The position numbers and the translations under genes were made by a program. This document shows positions 45,045 to 55,901 of a DNA stretch of 64,000 nucleotides, piece after piece. The stretch's first letter is position 1. Each line of letters begins with the position of its first letter. Source of the stretch: Clostridium tetanomorphum. GTDB taxonomy: Bacteria; Bacillota; Clostridia; Clostridiales; Clostridiaceae. The notes under the pieces were generated by a model. The model searched no databases and was not told the origin of the DNA. It worked only from the letters and a program-made list of their open reading frames with translations. The stretch covers positions 1 to 64,000 of the forward strand of contig NZ_JAGGKA010000020.1 of NCBI RefSeq assembly GCF_017873215.1. Reading direction: 5' to 3'.

Positions 45045-46145
45045 ATGAACAAGAAAAGAGTATTATCTCTATTAGCGGCTACTGTGATGTCAGTTTCACT
45101 ATTCGCAGGCTGTGGTGGTGCAGAGAAGAAACCAGAAGGTGGAAAAGAACCAGAAAAACAGGAACAAAAATTAAAGGTTGGACTTGTTACAGATCAAGGT
45201 GGAGTTAACGATGGTTCTTTCAATCAATCCGCTCACAAAGGTATTGAGAAAGCAGTTGAAGATTTAGGAATTGAGCAAATAAATGCAATTGAATCAAAGC
45301 AGCAGGAACAGTATGAGCCAAATCTAAAAACTATGGCTGGAGCAGCAGATTTAGTAGTAGGTTGTGGCTTCATGATGGAGCAAGCTATGCAAAACGTTTC
45401 CAGTCAGATATCGAATAAAAAATTCTTAATAGTTGATGCAGAAGTTAAAACTGGAAATACACTTTCAATAACTTTCAAAGAAGAGGAAGGCTCTTTCCTT
45501 GCTGGAGTTATTGCGGGAAAGATGACTAAAACTAATAAAGTTGGATTCATAGGTGGAAAGGAAGGCCCTGTCATAAATAGATTTGAATGTGGATTTGCAG
45601 CTGGTGTTATGTCAGTTAATCCAGAAGCAGGAAAATTATTAATGCCTATAGATGAAAAGACTCCAGGAAAGAATGTTAAATATATTGATTCATTTGATGA
45701 TCAGCAAAAAGGTATTGAAGGAGCAAAGATGCTTTACAACAGTGGGTGTGATATAGTGTTCCATGCAGCTGGAGGAGCAGGGTTAGGATTATTTAAGGCT
45801 GCCAAAGAAATGAATAAATGGGCTATAGGTGTTGACTCTGACCAGGCAGCAGATCCAAAATTAAAAGATTATAAAAATGTGATACTCATTTCTATGGAAA
45901 AGAAAGTAGGAGCATCTGTTATTGATACAATAAAATCAATACAAGATGGAAGTTTTAAAGGTGGAGAACATAAAGTACTTGGAATAAAGGAAGACAGAGT
46001 TGGAATAGCACCAACAATAAATCAAAAGGTTACTAAGGAATCACTAGAATTATCTGATAAGTATAAGGAAGCTATAAAAGCTGATAAGTTTAAGGTACCA
46101 GGAACAAGAAAAGAACTTTTAAAATTTAAGGCTCCTCAGATTTAG
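45045..46145 (+). CDS. BMP family ABC transporter substrate-binding lipoprotein
   Basis: 366 residues. The signal peptide ends in the lipobox LFAGC (Cys 23). The BMP/PnrA-like nucleoside-binding fold follows: KVGLVTDQGGVNDGSFNQSAHKG (about 44-66), AADLVVGCGFMMEQAM, GSFLAGVIAG, KVGFIGGKEGPVINRFECGF, DIVFHAAGGAGLGLF and AIGVDSDQA. It is anchored outside the membrane and feeds purine or other nucleosides to the ATPase and permeases below. Confidence 0.93.
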   Translation: MNKKRVLSLLAATVMSVSLFAGCGGAEKKPEGGKEPEKQEQKLKVGLVTDQGGVNDGSFNQSAHKGIEKAVEDLGIEQINAIESKQQEQYEPNLKTMAGAADLVVGCGFMMEQAMQNVSSQISNKKFLIVDAEVKTGNTLSITFKEEEGSFLAGVIAGKMTKTNKVGFIGGKEGPVINRFECGFAAGVMSVNPEAGKLLMPIDEKTPGKNVKYIDSFDDQQKGIEGAKMLYNSGCDIVFHAAGGAGLGLFKAAKEMNKWAIGVDSDQAADPKLKDYKNVILISMEKKVGASVIDTIKSIQDGSFKGGEHKVLGIKEDRVGIAPTINQKVTKESLELSDKYKEAIKADKFKVPGTRKELLKFKAPQI

Positions 46146-46153
46146 TTAACAGC

Positions 46154-46183
46154 AGGCTAGGTGCTTATGCATCTAGCCTTTTT
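46154..46183 (+). terminator. Attenuating terminator between bmpA and the transporter genes
   Basis: AGGCTAGGTGC / GCATCTAGCCT (one G-U) followed by TTTTTA. It would make the abundant binding protein exceed the membrane parts. Confidence 0.75.
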
Positions 46184-46225
46184 ATAAAAATAGTTAGAGT
46201 TAAAACAATGGGAAGGAGGACTAAA

Positions 46226-47770
46226 ATGGGAAAGGTTGTAGAAATGAAAGGTATCACAAAAATTTTCCCAGGAACTGTAGCTAATGATAATGTAGATTTT
46301 GAATTGGAAAAGGGAGAAATACATGTTCTTCTTGGAGAAAACGGAGCAGGTAAAACTACCCTAATGAATGTATTATACGGTCTTTATCAGCAAGAATCTG
46401 GGGAAATATATATAAATGGACAAAAGGTAGATATAAAAAATCCTAAGGATGCCATAAAACTTGGGATAGGTATGGTACATCAACATTTTATGTTAGTTCA
46501 TAACTTTACAGTAGCTGAAAATATGGTACTTGGACAGGAGCCTAAAAAAGGAACTATAAGTATAGATATAGCTAAAGCACAGAAGAATACTAAAGAATTA
46601 GCAGATAAATATGGATTTAATATTGACCCTAAAGCTATAATTGAAGATATAACTGTAGGACAGCAGCAAAAGGTTGAAATTTTAAAGGCTTTATATAGGG
46701 GGGCAGAAATTTTAATACTAGATGAACCTACAGCAGTATTAACTCCACAAGAAATACAAGAACTTGGAGTAATATTAAAGAATTTAGTTAAGGAAGGAAA
46801 GTCTATAATCTTAATAACTCATAAGCTTAAAGAAGTTATGAGTATGAGTGATAGGGTAACTATAATAAGAAGGGGAAAATATATAGATACTGTTAAAACA
46901 AAAGATACTGATATAGACGGACTTGCAGAAATGATGGTGGGAAGAAAAGTTAATTTAGTAGTAGAAAAACATAAAGCTAAAGTAGGAGATACAATTTTAA
47001 AAATTGAAAATTTAAAGGCTTTAGATCATAGAGGACTACCAGCATTAAGAGGTGTAAATCTGGAATTAAGAGCTGGAGAAATTTTAGGAATTGCAGGAGT
47101 AGATGGGAATGGTCAAACCGAATTAATTGAAACTATAGTAGGACTTAGAAAGGCTACAGAGGGAAACATTATCTTCAAAAATGAAAGTATTTTAGGAAAA
47201 AGTACTAAGGATATAACAGAATTAGGAGTAGGACATATTCCAGAGGATAGACATAAAAGAGGACTAGTACTTAAATATTCATTATTAGAGAATTCCATTT
47301 TAGGAATTCATTATAGAAATCCTTTTGCAAAAGGAATAATGATGAACTATGAAAATATAAGAAAACATGTAAACAGTTTAATTAAAAATTTTGATGTAAG
47401 AACCCCAAATGAAGACGTTTCAGCCTCAGCATTATCGGGAGGAAATCAACAAAAACTTATAGTAGCAAGAGAAATTGAAAAAGATCCTGATATGATTATT
47501 GCAGCACAACCTACTAGAGGATTAGATGTAGGAGCCATTGAGTATATACACAAAAGACTAATTGAGGAAAGAGATAGGGGAAGAGGGGTCTTATTAGTAT
47601 CTCTAGAATTAGATGAAGTAATGTCATTGTCTGATCGAATAGCTGTTATATATGATGGAGAAATTGTAGATATTTTAGATGGAAAAGAAGTTACGGAACA
47701 AAAACTTGGAATACTTATGGCAGGAGGAACATTACACAAAGATGCAGAAGGAGGTAAGAAAAATGAATGA
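46226..47770 (+). CDS. Nucleoside-type ABC transporter ATPase (two ABC domains)
   Basis: About 514 residues with two fused ATPase domains. The first has Walker A GENGAGKTTLMNVLYG (about 35-50), the signature VGQQQKVEILKAL and Walker B ILILDEPTAVLTPQE. The second has the degenerate Walker A GVDGNGQTEL, the signature SGGNQQKLIVAREI and MIIAAQPTRGLDVGA, where Asp/Glu are changed. This is usual for the sugar/nucleoside class (RbsA, NupO). ATG 46226 follows GGAAGGAGG. Its end overlaps the permease gene by 8 bases. Confidence 0.93.
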   Translation: MGKVVEMKGITKIFPGTVANDNVDFELEKGEIHVLLGENGAGKTTLMNVLYGLYQQESGEIYINGQKVDIKNPKDAIKLGIGMVHQHFMLVHNFTVAENMVLGQEPKKGTISIDIAKAQKNTKELADKYGFNIDPKAIIEDITVGQQQKVEILKALYRGAEILILDEPTAVLTPQEIQELGVILKNLVKEGKSIILITHKLKEVMSMSDRVTIIRRGKYIDTVKTKDTDIDGLAEMMVGRKVNLVVEKHKAKVGDTILKIENLKALDHRGLPALRGVNLELRAGEILGIAGVDGNGQTELIETIVGLRKATEGNIIFKNESILGKSTKDITELGVGHIPEDRHKRGLVLKYSLLENSILGIHYRNPFAKGIMMNYENIRKHVNSLIKNFDVRTPNEDVSASALSGGNQQKLIVAREIEKDPDMIIAAQPTRGLDVGAIEYIHKRLIEERDRGRGVLLVSLELDEVMSLSDRIAVIYDGEIVDILDGKEVTEQKLGILMAGGTLHKDAEGGKKNE

Positions 47771-48848
47771 GGAAAAAGGAAATTATATTAGAAAACTTGC
47801 ACTTTTAAGAAATTTTTCTGTATCCTTAATATCTATTATAATAGCTTTAATTATTTCTGTATTTTTTGTAATGTGGGCTAAAGATTATGGATTTGGTGCA
47901 TCTGCAAAATTATTATTTAGTTCTATATGGAAGGGTAGTTTTGGAACAAAAGTAAATTTCATAGAAACTTTAGTATTTGCTACACCACTTATATTTACTG
48001 GCCTTGCTCATGCAGTGGCTTTTAAGACAGGATTATTTAATATAGGTGTAGAAGGTCAATTTATTATGGGTATGACTATATCCACATTAGTAGCATTGAT
48101 TCCAGGTATGTCAGCTCCAATTCATATAGTAATTACATTATTAGCAGGAATATTAGGAGGAGCATTTTGGGGTGCTATTCCTGGATATTTGAAAGCGAAA
48201 ATTGGTACAAATGAAGTTGTTAATACTATTATGATGAATTTTGTAGCTATGCATTTAACAAATTATTTTGTAATGGGACCATTTCACAAACCAGGTTCTG
48301 CAAGTACACCTTTAATTAAAGAATCTGCTACATTATATAGATTTTTAGGACCTAATAACAGGTTAAGTGTAGGTATATTTATTGGGATAATACTTGCTTT
48401 TTTAGTTTATATATTACTTTGGAAAACTACTATAGGATATGAAATAAGAGCTGTAGGACTTAGTCCTTCTTCGGCAGAATACGGTGGTATTAGTATAAAG
48501 AAAAATATAATTTTAGCTATGGTTATTTCAGGAGCTATAGCAGGTATAGGGGGTGCTGTGCATATAATGGGAGTTCAGCATCAATCTATACAATTATTTG
48601 GATTTACTAATTTTGGTATGGATGGTATAGCTGTAGCTTTAGTTGCTAAAAGTAACCCTATTGGCGTAATATTTTCTGCAATTTTATTTGCAGCATTAAA
48701 CTATAGTTCAGGTACATTAATGCTATATGGTATACCAAAAACTATAGTATATCTAATACAAGGTATAATAATTTTATTTATAGCAGGAGAATATTTATTT
48801 AAATTAATAGCAGATAAAAGAAAAAAGGGGGCTTTAATAAATGAATAG
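47763..48848 (+). CDS. Nucleoside-type ABC transporter permease 1
   Basis: About 361 residues, with about nine or ten membrane helices. GLFNIGVEGQFIMGM, EVVNTIMMNFVAMHLTNY, IRAVGLSPSSAEYGGISI and MGVQHQSIQLFGFTNFGMDGIAVALVA mark the BPD_transp_2 family, as in NupP. The start at ATG 47763 has GAAGGAGG and overlaps the ATPase stop, so coupled translation is likely. Confidence 0.93.
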   Translation: MNEEKGNYIRKLALLRNFSVSLISIIIALIISVFFVMWAKDYGFGASAKLLFSSIWKGSFGTKVNFIETLVFATPLIFTGLAHAVAFKTGLFNIGVEGQFIMGMTISTLVALIPGMSAPIHIVITLLAGILGGAFWGAIPGYLKAKIGTNEVVNTIMMNFVAMHLTNYFVMGPFHKPGSASTPLIKESATLYRFLGPNNRLSVGIFIGIILAFLVYILLWKTTIGYEIRAVGLSPSSAEYGGISIKKNIILAMVISGAIAGIGGAVHIMGVQHQSIQLFGFTNFGMDGIAVALVAKSNPIGVIFSAILFAALNYSSGTLMLYGIPKTIVYLIQGIIILFIAGEYLFKLIADKRKKGALINE

Positions 48849-49776
48849 CTCGATAGTTATAGGTTTAGTTACTATTATAGCAGCTACATTAAGGTCTGCA
48901 ACACCTTTAATATTTGCCGCATTAGGAGGAGTTTTCTCAGAAAAGTCCGGAGTAGTAAATATAGCCCTTGAAGGTATTATGACTGCAGGAGCATTTTTTG
49001 CAGTGCTTGGTTCAGAGCTTACAGGTAATCCATGGATAGGTATATTATTTGCTATTATATCTGGTTCTATTATGGCTTTAATACATGCATATTTAAGTGT
49101 TCATTTAAAGGCAGACCAAGTTGTGTCTGGTGTTGGTATAAATGTATTTTCAGCAGCTTTAACCAGCTATTTAATAGTTAAATTCTTCAAAACAAATTCA
49201 CAAACAAGCGTTGTAAATTCAATACCATATCCTTCTGAAACTATGGCTAAAATTCCCATAATAGGATCAATTTTAGGTGAATTGAATTGGTTTGTATTTA
49301 TAGCACTAATATTAGTGTTTATATCTCATTATGTATTATATAAAACTCCATTAGGATTAAGAATAAGATCAGTAGGAGAACATCCAAAGGCTGCTGATAC
49401 ATTGGGGATAAATGTATATAAAATAAGATATTTTTGTGTAATATTATCAGGAGTGTTAGGAGGACTAGGAGGAGCTACCCTTTCTATAGGGATAATGAAT
49501 CTTTATAGAGAAAATATGGTAAGTGGAAGAGGATTTATAGCTTTAGCAGCCATGATATTTGGAAATTGGAAGCCTATAAATGCTATGTGGGCATGTATAT
49601 TATTTGCTTTTGCAGAATCATTTCAACTTTTTGCAAAGGGCTTTGGATGGGCTATACCAGGTGAATTTTATGCAGCATTCCCATATATACTAACAATGCT
49701 AGTTTTAGCTGGTTTTGTTGGAAAAACACAAGCACCTGCTGCAGATGGAATACCTTATGAGAAAGGACAAAGATAA
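48841..49776 (+). CDS. Nucleoside-type ABC transporter permease 2
   Basis: 311 residues, the shorter partner (NupQ type). GVFSEKSGVVNIALEGIMTAGAF near the start, KADQVVSGVGINVFS, IRSVGEHPKAADTLGI and SGRGFIALAAMIFGNWKPINAMWA are family marks, with about eight helices. It overlaps permease 1 by 8 bases. It ends the importer operon. Confidence 0.93.
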   Translation: MNSSIVIGLVTIIAATLRSATPLIFAALGGVFSEKSGVVNIALEGIMTAGAFFAVLGSELTGNPWIGILFAIISGSIMALIHAYLSVHLKADQVVSGVGINVFSAALTSYLIVKFFKTNSQTSVVNSIPYPSETMAKIPIIGSILGELNWFVFIALILVFISHYVLYKTPLGLRIRSVGEHPKAADTLGINVYKIRYFCVILSGVLGGLGGATLSIGIMNLYRENMVSGRGFIALAAMIFGNWKPINAMWACILFAFAESFQLFAKGFGWAIPGEFYAAFPYILTMLVLAGFVGKTQAPAADGIPYEKGQR

Positions 49777-49817
49777 TCTAGGAAAAATTTTTAAGAAATT
49801 AAATGTAGGCATGAAAT

Positions 49818-49850
49818 AAAGAATGTAATTTAATTACATTCTTTATTTTT
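49818..49850 (+). terminator. Terminator of the importer operon
   Basis: AAAGAATGTAATT / AATTACATTCTTT followed by ATTTTT. Confidence 0.85.
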
Positions 49851-49991
49851 ATAAGAAAAATTAAAACAATTGTATAAATATTTAAACATAAACCTTTTTA
49901 TATTTGATATAATTATTAATAAGATTTCCATTCACTACATTATTAAATCAATAGGTGGTATAATGTAGTTGTATGAAAGGGTGTTATTTAT

Positions 49992-51353
49992 ATGAATATG
50001 GATTTTAACTTATCTATATCTCAAGAACAAAAACTAATTATGACTCAACAAATGCAATTATCTGTAAAGATACTTCAGTTATCTTCCTATGAACTACAAA
50101 AACTTGTAGAAAAAGAAACTCAAGAGAATCCTCTTCTTGATATAAAATATACAGATAATAAAAAAGATAATACTTTAGATTATAAAGAGATAATAAAGTA
50201 CTTAGAGTTTGATAATTATAATCATTCAAGTTTTGTTAAAAATGATAATGAGGAAGTATCACCTTTTACTTTTATATCTGAAAAAAAATCATTGAAGGAA
50301 TATTTAATAGAGCAAATTAGAGATATTGATGTAAAGGATTCCATTAAATTAACATGTTACTATATTGTAGAGAACATAGATGAAAGGGGATATTTAGGGG
50401 AAAGCTTAAAGGATATATCTAAAGAATTGAAGATTTCTATAGAAGATGTAGAAAGATCATTAAAGCTTGTTCAGACATTGGAACCAGATGGTATAGCAGC
50501 TAGAGATTTAAAGGAATGCTTAAAAATACAATGTAGAAAAAAGGGCATCATAGATGAAAAATTATATTTAATAATAGAAAAACATTTAGAAGATATTGCT
50601 GAAAATAGATATAATTTAATTGCTAAGAATTTAAATGTAAATGTAAGAGAAGCGCAAAAATATGGAGACTTTATAAAAACATTGCAGCCTAAGCCTTCTA
50701 GAGGCTTTTATACAGGTGAAGAAACTAAGTATATTCTTCCCGACGCTTATATAAAAAAAATTGATGATAAATATCATATAATAATGAATGATGATCTTAT
50801 GCCTAGATTAACAATAAATAATTTATATAAAGGTATAATTAATAAAGAGGAAGATAAAAATGCGGTTGAATATGTAAAAAATAGATTAGATAGTGCTACT
50901 TTTTTAATTAGAAGTATAGAACATAGGAAAAGTACAATATATAAAGTATTAGAGAAGATAATAGAACTTCAAAGGGAATATTTTGACTATGGTGAAAATT
51001 TTTTAAAGCCTATGACATTAAAAGAAATTGCAGATAGTTTAGATATGCACGAATCTACTATAAGTAGAGCTGTAAGAGATAAATATATCTATACAGATAG
51101 AGGAACTATAAAAATAAAGGATTTATTTACTACAGGATTAGCATTTAAAGGAAATAGTGATGCTTTATCTTCTAAGGAAGTAAAAAGAATTATTGAAGAA
51201 TTAATACAAAAAGAAGATAAAAAAAATCCATTATCTGATCAAATTATTTCAGATATTCTACAAGAAAAAGGTGTGAATATTTCAAGAAGAACTGTGGCAA
51301 AATATAGAGAAGAAATGGGTATAAAATCATCAAAGGGAAGAAAAAGATATTAA
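49992..51353 (+). CDS. rpoN: RNA polymerase sigma-54 factor
   Basis: Directs transcription from -24/-12 promoters with enhancer-binding ATPases. 453 residues. Region I is rich in Q and L (QEQKLIMTQQMQLSVKILQLSSYEL, then ENPLLD). The core-binding domain is about 80-270. The helix-turn-helix MHESTISRAVRDKYI (about 355-370) and the RpoN box SRRTVAKYREEM (about 432-443) are intact. GAAAGGGTG precedes the ATG. It is a single gene before cggR. Confidence 0.96.
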   Translation: MNMDFNLSISQEQKLIMTQQMQLSVKILQLSSYELQKLVEKETQENPLLDIKYTDNKKDNTLDYKEIIKYLEFDNYNHSSFVKNDNEEVSPFTFISEKKSLKEYLIEQIRDIDVKDSIKLTCYYIVENIDERGYLGESLKDISKELKISIEDVERSLKLVQTLEPDGIAARDLKECLKIQCRKKGIIDEKLYLIIEKHLEDIAENRYNLIAKNLNVNVREAQKYGDFIKTLQPKPSRGFYTGEETKYILPDAYIKKIDDKYHIIMNDDLMPRLTINNLYKGIINKEEDKNAVEYVKNRLDSATFLIRSIEHRKSTIYKVLEKIIELQREYFDYGENFLKPMTLKEIADSLDMHESTISRAVRDKYIYTDRGTIKIKDLFTTGLAFKGNSDALSSKEVKRIIEELIQKEDKKNPLSDQIISDILQEKGVNISRRTVAKYREEMGIKSSKGRKRY

Positions 51354-51361
51354 TTGTAATT

Positions 51362-51395
51362 GAGGATAGAGAAATAATTAATAATCTCTATCCTC
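51362..51395 (+). terminator. Hairpin after rpoN
   Basis: An 11-bp perfect stem GAGGATAGAGA / TCTCTATCCTC, without a clear T run. Probably a weak terminator. Confidence 0.5.
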
Positions 51396-51455
51396 TATAA
51401 TTGATTAATATAAAGTTACAATTTTAAAAAATATTAAAAAAGTTGTTACTTCCTA

Positions 51456-51484
51456 TTGGAAAATAATTCGAATTGGTTTATAAT
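51456..51484 (+). promoter_or_regulatory. Promoter of the cggR-glycolysis operon
   Basis: TTGGAA, a 17-base spacer and consensus TATAAT, ending just before the CggR operator repeats. Confidence 0.7.
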
Positions 51485-51487
51485 ATA

Positions 51488-51520
51488 ACTGGGACATAAA
51501 AATGATTACTGGGACATTAA
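51488..51520 (+). promoter_or_regulatory. CggR operator (two direct repeats)
   Basis: ACTGGGACAT occurs at 51488-51497 and again at 51508-51517, with a repeat period of exactly 20 bases (two helical turns). GGGAC repeats are the known core of CggR operators in Bacillus. They lie between the -10 box and the cggR start, so binding would block the polymerase. Confidence 0.8.
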
Positions 51521-51541
51521 ATGGCCAGAGGGGTGCTTTAT

Positions 51542-52579
51542 TTGGAAGAAATATTAAAGTTACAGCAAAAAATTATTCCTGAAATGATGGAACTGATGCA
51601 GAAGAGATATAATATTTTAAGAAATATATATTACAATCAACCAGTAGGAAGAAGAATTTTAGCTAGAAATTTAGAACTTAGTGAAAGAGTCGTGAGAACA
51701 GAGATAAATTTCTTAAAAGACCAAAATTTTATAGAAATTACTTTGCCTGGAATGATTATTACTTCTGAAGGGGAAGAAATAATAGATAAACTTAAGAATT
51801 TTATCCATGAAATTAAAGGCTTATCTGAACTAGAAAAGTCAATAAAAAAGAAATTAGGAGTAAAGAGTGTAATTATAGTACCTGGAAGCCTTGATGAAGA
51901 TTCTACAGTAATGAAAGAGTTAGGGAGAGCTGCTGCTAATTATTTAAAAAGTGTATTAGTGGATGATCAAGTAGTTGCTATTACAGGAGGAAGTACTGTT
52001 AAGGATGTAATAGATAATGTTCCTAAGATGAATAATTTAAATCAGGTAATGGTGGTTCCAGCAAGAGGTGGAATGGGCAGAAATTTACAAACCCAAGCTA
52101 ATACTTTGGTATCTAATTTAGCAAATAAACTAAATTGTAACTATAGACTTCTTCATGTGCCAGATAATTTAAGTAATGAAGCAGTGAATGCTATGATGAA
52201 AGAGAAAAGCGTAAAAGACATATTAACTATAATACATAGTTCAGATATATTGATATATGGCATAGGAAGAGCTAACGATATGGCTAGAAGAAGGGGATTA
52301 TCTAAAGAGGAAATAGATAATTTAGTTAGTAAAGGGGCTGTAGGAGAAGCTTTTGGCTATTACTTTAATAGACAAGGCGATGTTATATACTCTACACCTA
52401 CTATGGGAATTAAAAAAGAACAAATTAGTAATATAAACCATTTAATAGCAGTAGCTGGTGGAGAATGTAAGGCAGAAGCTATAATATCAACAGAAATAAA
52501 CAATGCTAATAGCGTGCTTATAACAGATGAAGGTGCAGCTAGAAGAATTTTAAAATTATTTAATAATTCAGAATTGTAA
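51542..52579 (+). CDS. cggR: Central glycolytic genes regulator
   Basis: Represses the downstream glycolytic operon until fructose-1,6-bisphosphate accumulates. About 345 residues of the SorC/DeoR family. A winged helix (about 25-70: YNQPVGRRILARNLELSERVVRTEI) precedes the sugar-binding domain (VVAITGGSTVKDVIDN, YGIGRANDMARRRGL, VAVAGGECKAEAI-type AVAGGECKAEAI). TTG at 51542, 8 bases after AGAGGGG, is preferred; the ATG at 51521 lies next to the operator without a ribosome site. Confidence 0.94.
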   Translation: MEEILKLQQKIIPEMMELMQKRYNILRNIYYNQPVGRRILARNLELSERVVRTEINFLKDQNFIEITLPGMIITSEGEEIIDKLKNFIHEIKGLSELEKSIKKKLGVKSVIIVPGSLDEDSTVMKELGRAAANYLKSVLVDDQVVAITGGSTVKDVIDNVPKMNNLNQVMVVPARGGMGRNLQTQANTLVSNLANKLNCNYRLLHVPDNLSNEAVNAMMKEKSVKDILTIIHSSDILIYGIGRANDMARRRGLSKEEIDNLVSKGAVGEAFGYYFNRQGDVIYSTPTMGIKKEQISNINHLIAVAGGECKAEAIISTEINNANSVLITDEGAARRILKLFNNSEL

Positions 52580-52705
52580 AACATGAAGAAGTGAAGTATA
52601 ATTTATATAGCAAAATTATCCATTATATTATATTAAAGTAAACTTTGTTATATAACATATTAACATTAAAATAAATTTTTTTCTAATTTTAAGGAGGTAT
52701 TTTAA

Positions 52706-53713
<1,008 letters not shown>

Positions 53714-53772
53714 TTTAAACTTTAACGCCTTGTTTAACTTATAGTTAAAGACACTCGCAATCATAAACTAAG

Positions 53773-53819
53773 GAGGGTTTTGGTTTGTAGTTAGGGCTAT
53801 AAGGCAAAACCCTCTTTTG
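53773..53819 (+). terminator. Terminator-like hairpin between gapA and pgk
   Basis: GAGGGTTTTG (53773-53782) pairs perfectly with CAAAACCCTC (53805-53814) and is followed by TTTTG. It would partly end transcription after gapA, allowing more gapA than downstream enzymes. Confidence 0.75.
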
Positions 53820-53840
53820 TGTATAGAAAGGATGATATTT

Positions 53841-55037
53841 GTGGGATTTAACAAAAAAACTATAGAAGATATAGAAATTAAGGGAAAAAGAGTGCTAGTA
53901 AGATGTGATTTTAATGTACCTTTAAAAGATGGAAAAATAACAGATGAAAATAGATTGATAGGAGCATTACCAACTATTAAATATTTAATAGAACATGGTG
54001 GGAAAGTAATATTGTGTTCTCATATGGGTAAGCCAAAAGGGGAAGTTAAACCTGAATTATCTTTAGCACCAGTGGCTAAAAGACTATCAGAATTATTAAA
54101 TAAAGAAGTAGTATTTGCTGCTGATAACAATGTAATTGGAGAAAATGCAAAAAAAGCAGTAGAAAATGCTAAGGACGGAGACGTAATTTTATTAGAAAAT
54201 ACTAGATTTAGAAAAGAAGAAACTAAAAATGAAGAAAGTTTCTCAAAAGAACTAGCGTCCATTGCAGACGTGTTTGTAAATGATGCTTTTGGAACAGCAC
54301 ATAGAGCACATTGTTCTACAGTAGGTGTAACACAATTTGTATCTGTATCAGTATGTGGATACTTAATTCAAAAAGAATTAAAGTTTTTAGGAGAAGCAGT
54401 AGAGAATCCACAAAGACCATTTGTGGCGATTCTTGGAGGAGCTAAAGTATCAGATAAAATAAACGTTATAAATAATCTCTTAGATAAAGTAGATACATTA
54501 ATAATTGGAGGAGGAATGAGCTATACATTTCTTAAAGCTCAAGGATATGATATAGGGACTTCTTTACTTGAAGAGGATAAGATAGATTATGCTAAAGAAA
54601 TGATAGAAAAATCAAAATCTAAAGGAGTAAAATTGCTTTTACCTTTAGATAATGTTATAGCTGATAAGTTTGCTGGAGATACAGACGCAATAGTTACAGA
54701 TGATCAAAATATAAAAGAAGGATATATGGGACTTGATATTGGACCGAAAACTGCAAAGCTTTATGCGGATGAAGTTAAAATTGCAAATACTGTAATATGG
54801 AATGGTCCAATGGGAGTATTTGAATTTGAAAAGTTTGCAAAGGGAACTATAGAAGTTGCAAAGGTTATGGCAGAATCAAATGCTACAACAGTTATAGGTG
54901 GAGGAGATAGTGCAGCAGCAGTTAACCAACTAGGATTTGGAGACAAGATGACTCACATATCAACAGGTGGAGGTGCTTCATTGGAATTCTTAGAAGGAAT
55001 AGAACTTCCAGGAATAGCGGCACTTAATGACAGATAA
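53841..55037 (+). CDS. pgk: Phosphoglycerate kinase
   Basis: About 398 residues, the usual length. [14 protein letters not shown] (substrate loop, about 20-33), [27 protein letters not shown], the nucleotide site [20 protein letters not shown] and [11 protein letters not shown] are all present. The start is GTG at 53841, after AAAGGATG; the ATG at 53832 abuts the site. Confidence 0.97.
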   Translation: MGFNKKTIEDIEIKGKRVLVRCDFNVPLKDGKITDENRLIGALPTIKYLIEHGGKVILCSHMGKPKGEVKPELSLAPVAKRLSELLNKEVVFAADNNVIGENAKKAVENAKDGDVILLENTRFRKEETKNEESFSKELASIADVFVNDAFGTAHRAHCSTVGVTQFVSVSVCGYLIQKELKFLGEAVENPQRPFVAILGGAKVSDKINVINNLLDKVDTLIIGGGMSYTFLKAQGYDIGTSLLEEDKIDYAKEMIEKSKSKGVKLLLPLDNVIADKFAGDTDAIVTDDQNIKEGYMGLDIGPKTAKLYADEVKIANTVIWNGPMGVFEFEKFAKGTIEVAKVMAESNATTVIGGGDSAAAVNQLGFGDKMTHISTGGGASLEFLEGIELPGIAALNDR

Positions 55038-55120
55038 TAGGGTATAAGATAATAGAGTGCAGATAATGAAAATTTTGCATAGCAAGATTAAAATATCTGT
55101 ACTCTGTAATCTGCAATCTA
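55035..55120. repeat. Intergenic repeat copy 2 (ATCTGTACTCTGT family)
   Basis: Between pgk and tpiA, AGAGTGCAGATAATGAAAATTTT and AAAATATCTGTACTCTGT (exact 13-base word at 55095-55107) form an imperfect palindrome. It has the same orientation as the other two copies. Confidence 0.65.
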
Positions 55121-55141
55121 ATAAAAAGAGGGGTGTTAAAA

Positions 55142-55891
55142 TTGCGTAAACCTATAATAGCAGGAAATTGGAAAATGCATAATACTGTAGAGGAAGCAGT
55201 CAAATTAGTTGAAGAGCTAAAAGCTTTAGTAAAAGATACAAATTGTGAAGTAGTAGTGTGCCCAACTTTTGTATGCCTTTCAGATGTGAAAAAGGTGTTA
55301 GAAGATTCAAATATAAAAATAGGAGCACAAAATATGCACTTTGAAGAGAAAGGAGCTTTTACAGGAGAAGTTTCTCCAGGTATGCTTCAAGCTTTAAATA
55401 TAGAATATGTAATAATAGGACATAGTGAAAGAAGACAATACTTTAATGAAACTGATGAAACAGTAAATAAGAAATTAAAGGCAGCATTTTCACATAATTT
55501 AATTCCTATCCTTTGTGTAGGAGAAAGTTTACAGGAAAGAGAAACTGAAATAACAGAAGAAGTAATAGGAAGACAGATTAAATTAGATTTAGCAGGTTTA
55601 AGTGATAAAGATGTGGAAAAATTAGTAATTGCTTATGAACCTATATGGGCTATAGGAACAGGCAAAACAGCTACATCAGAACAGGCAAATGACACAATAA
55701 AATTTATAAGAAATACAGTTAAAAAGTTGTATGGAGAAGCTATAGGTGAAAAGATAAGAATACAATATGGTGGTTCTGTAAAACCTGCTACAATAAACGA
55801 ACAGATGGCTATGTCAGATATAGATGGAGCCCTGGTTGGAGGCGCAAGTCTTAAGGCAGAAGATTTTGCTGCTATAGTAAACTTCAAATAG
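55142..55891 (+). CDS. tpiA: Triosephosphate isomerase
   Basis: About 249 residues. [13 protein letters not shown] holds the substrate Asn and Lys (about 10-12), [12 protein letters not shown] the catalytic His (about 95), and [16 protein letters not shown] the catalytic Glu (about 167). QYGGSVKP and [10 protein letters not shown] close the site. The start is TTG at 55142 after AGAGGGG. Confidence 0.98.
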   Translation: MRKPIIAGNWKMHNTVEEAVKLVEELKALVKDTNCEVVVCPTFVCLSDVKKVLEDSNIKIGAQNMHFEEKGAFTGEVSPGMLQALNIEYVIIGHSERRQYFNETDETVNKKLKAAFSHNLIPILCVGESLQERETEITEEVIGRQIKLDLAGLSDKDVEKLVIAYEPIWAIGTGKTATSEQANDTIKFIRNTVKKLYGEAIGEKIRIQYGGSVKPATINEQMAMSDIDGALVGGASLKAEDFAAIVNFK

Positions 55892-55901
55892 GGGGTAAAA
55901 A

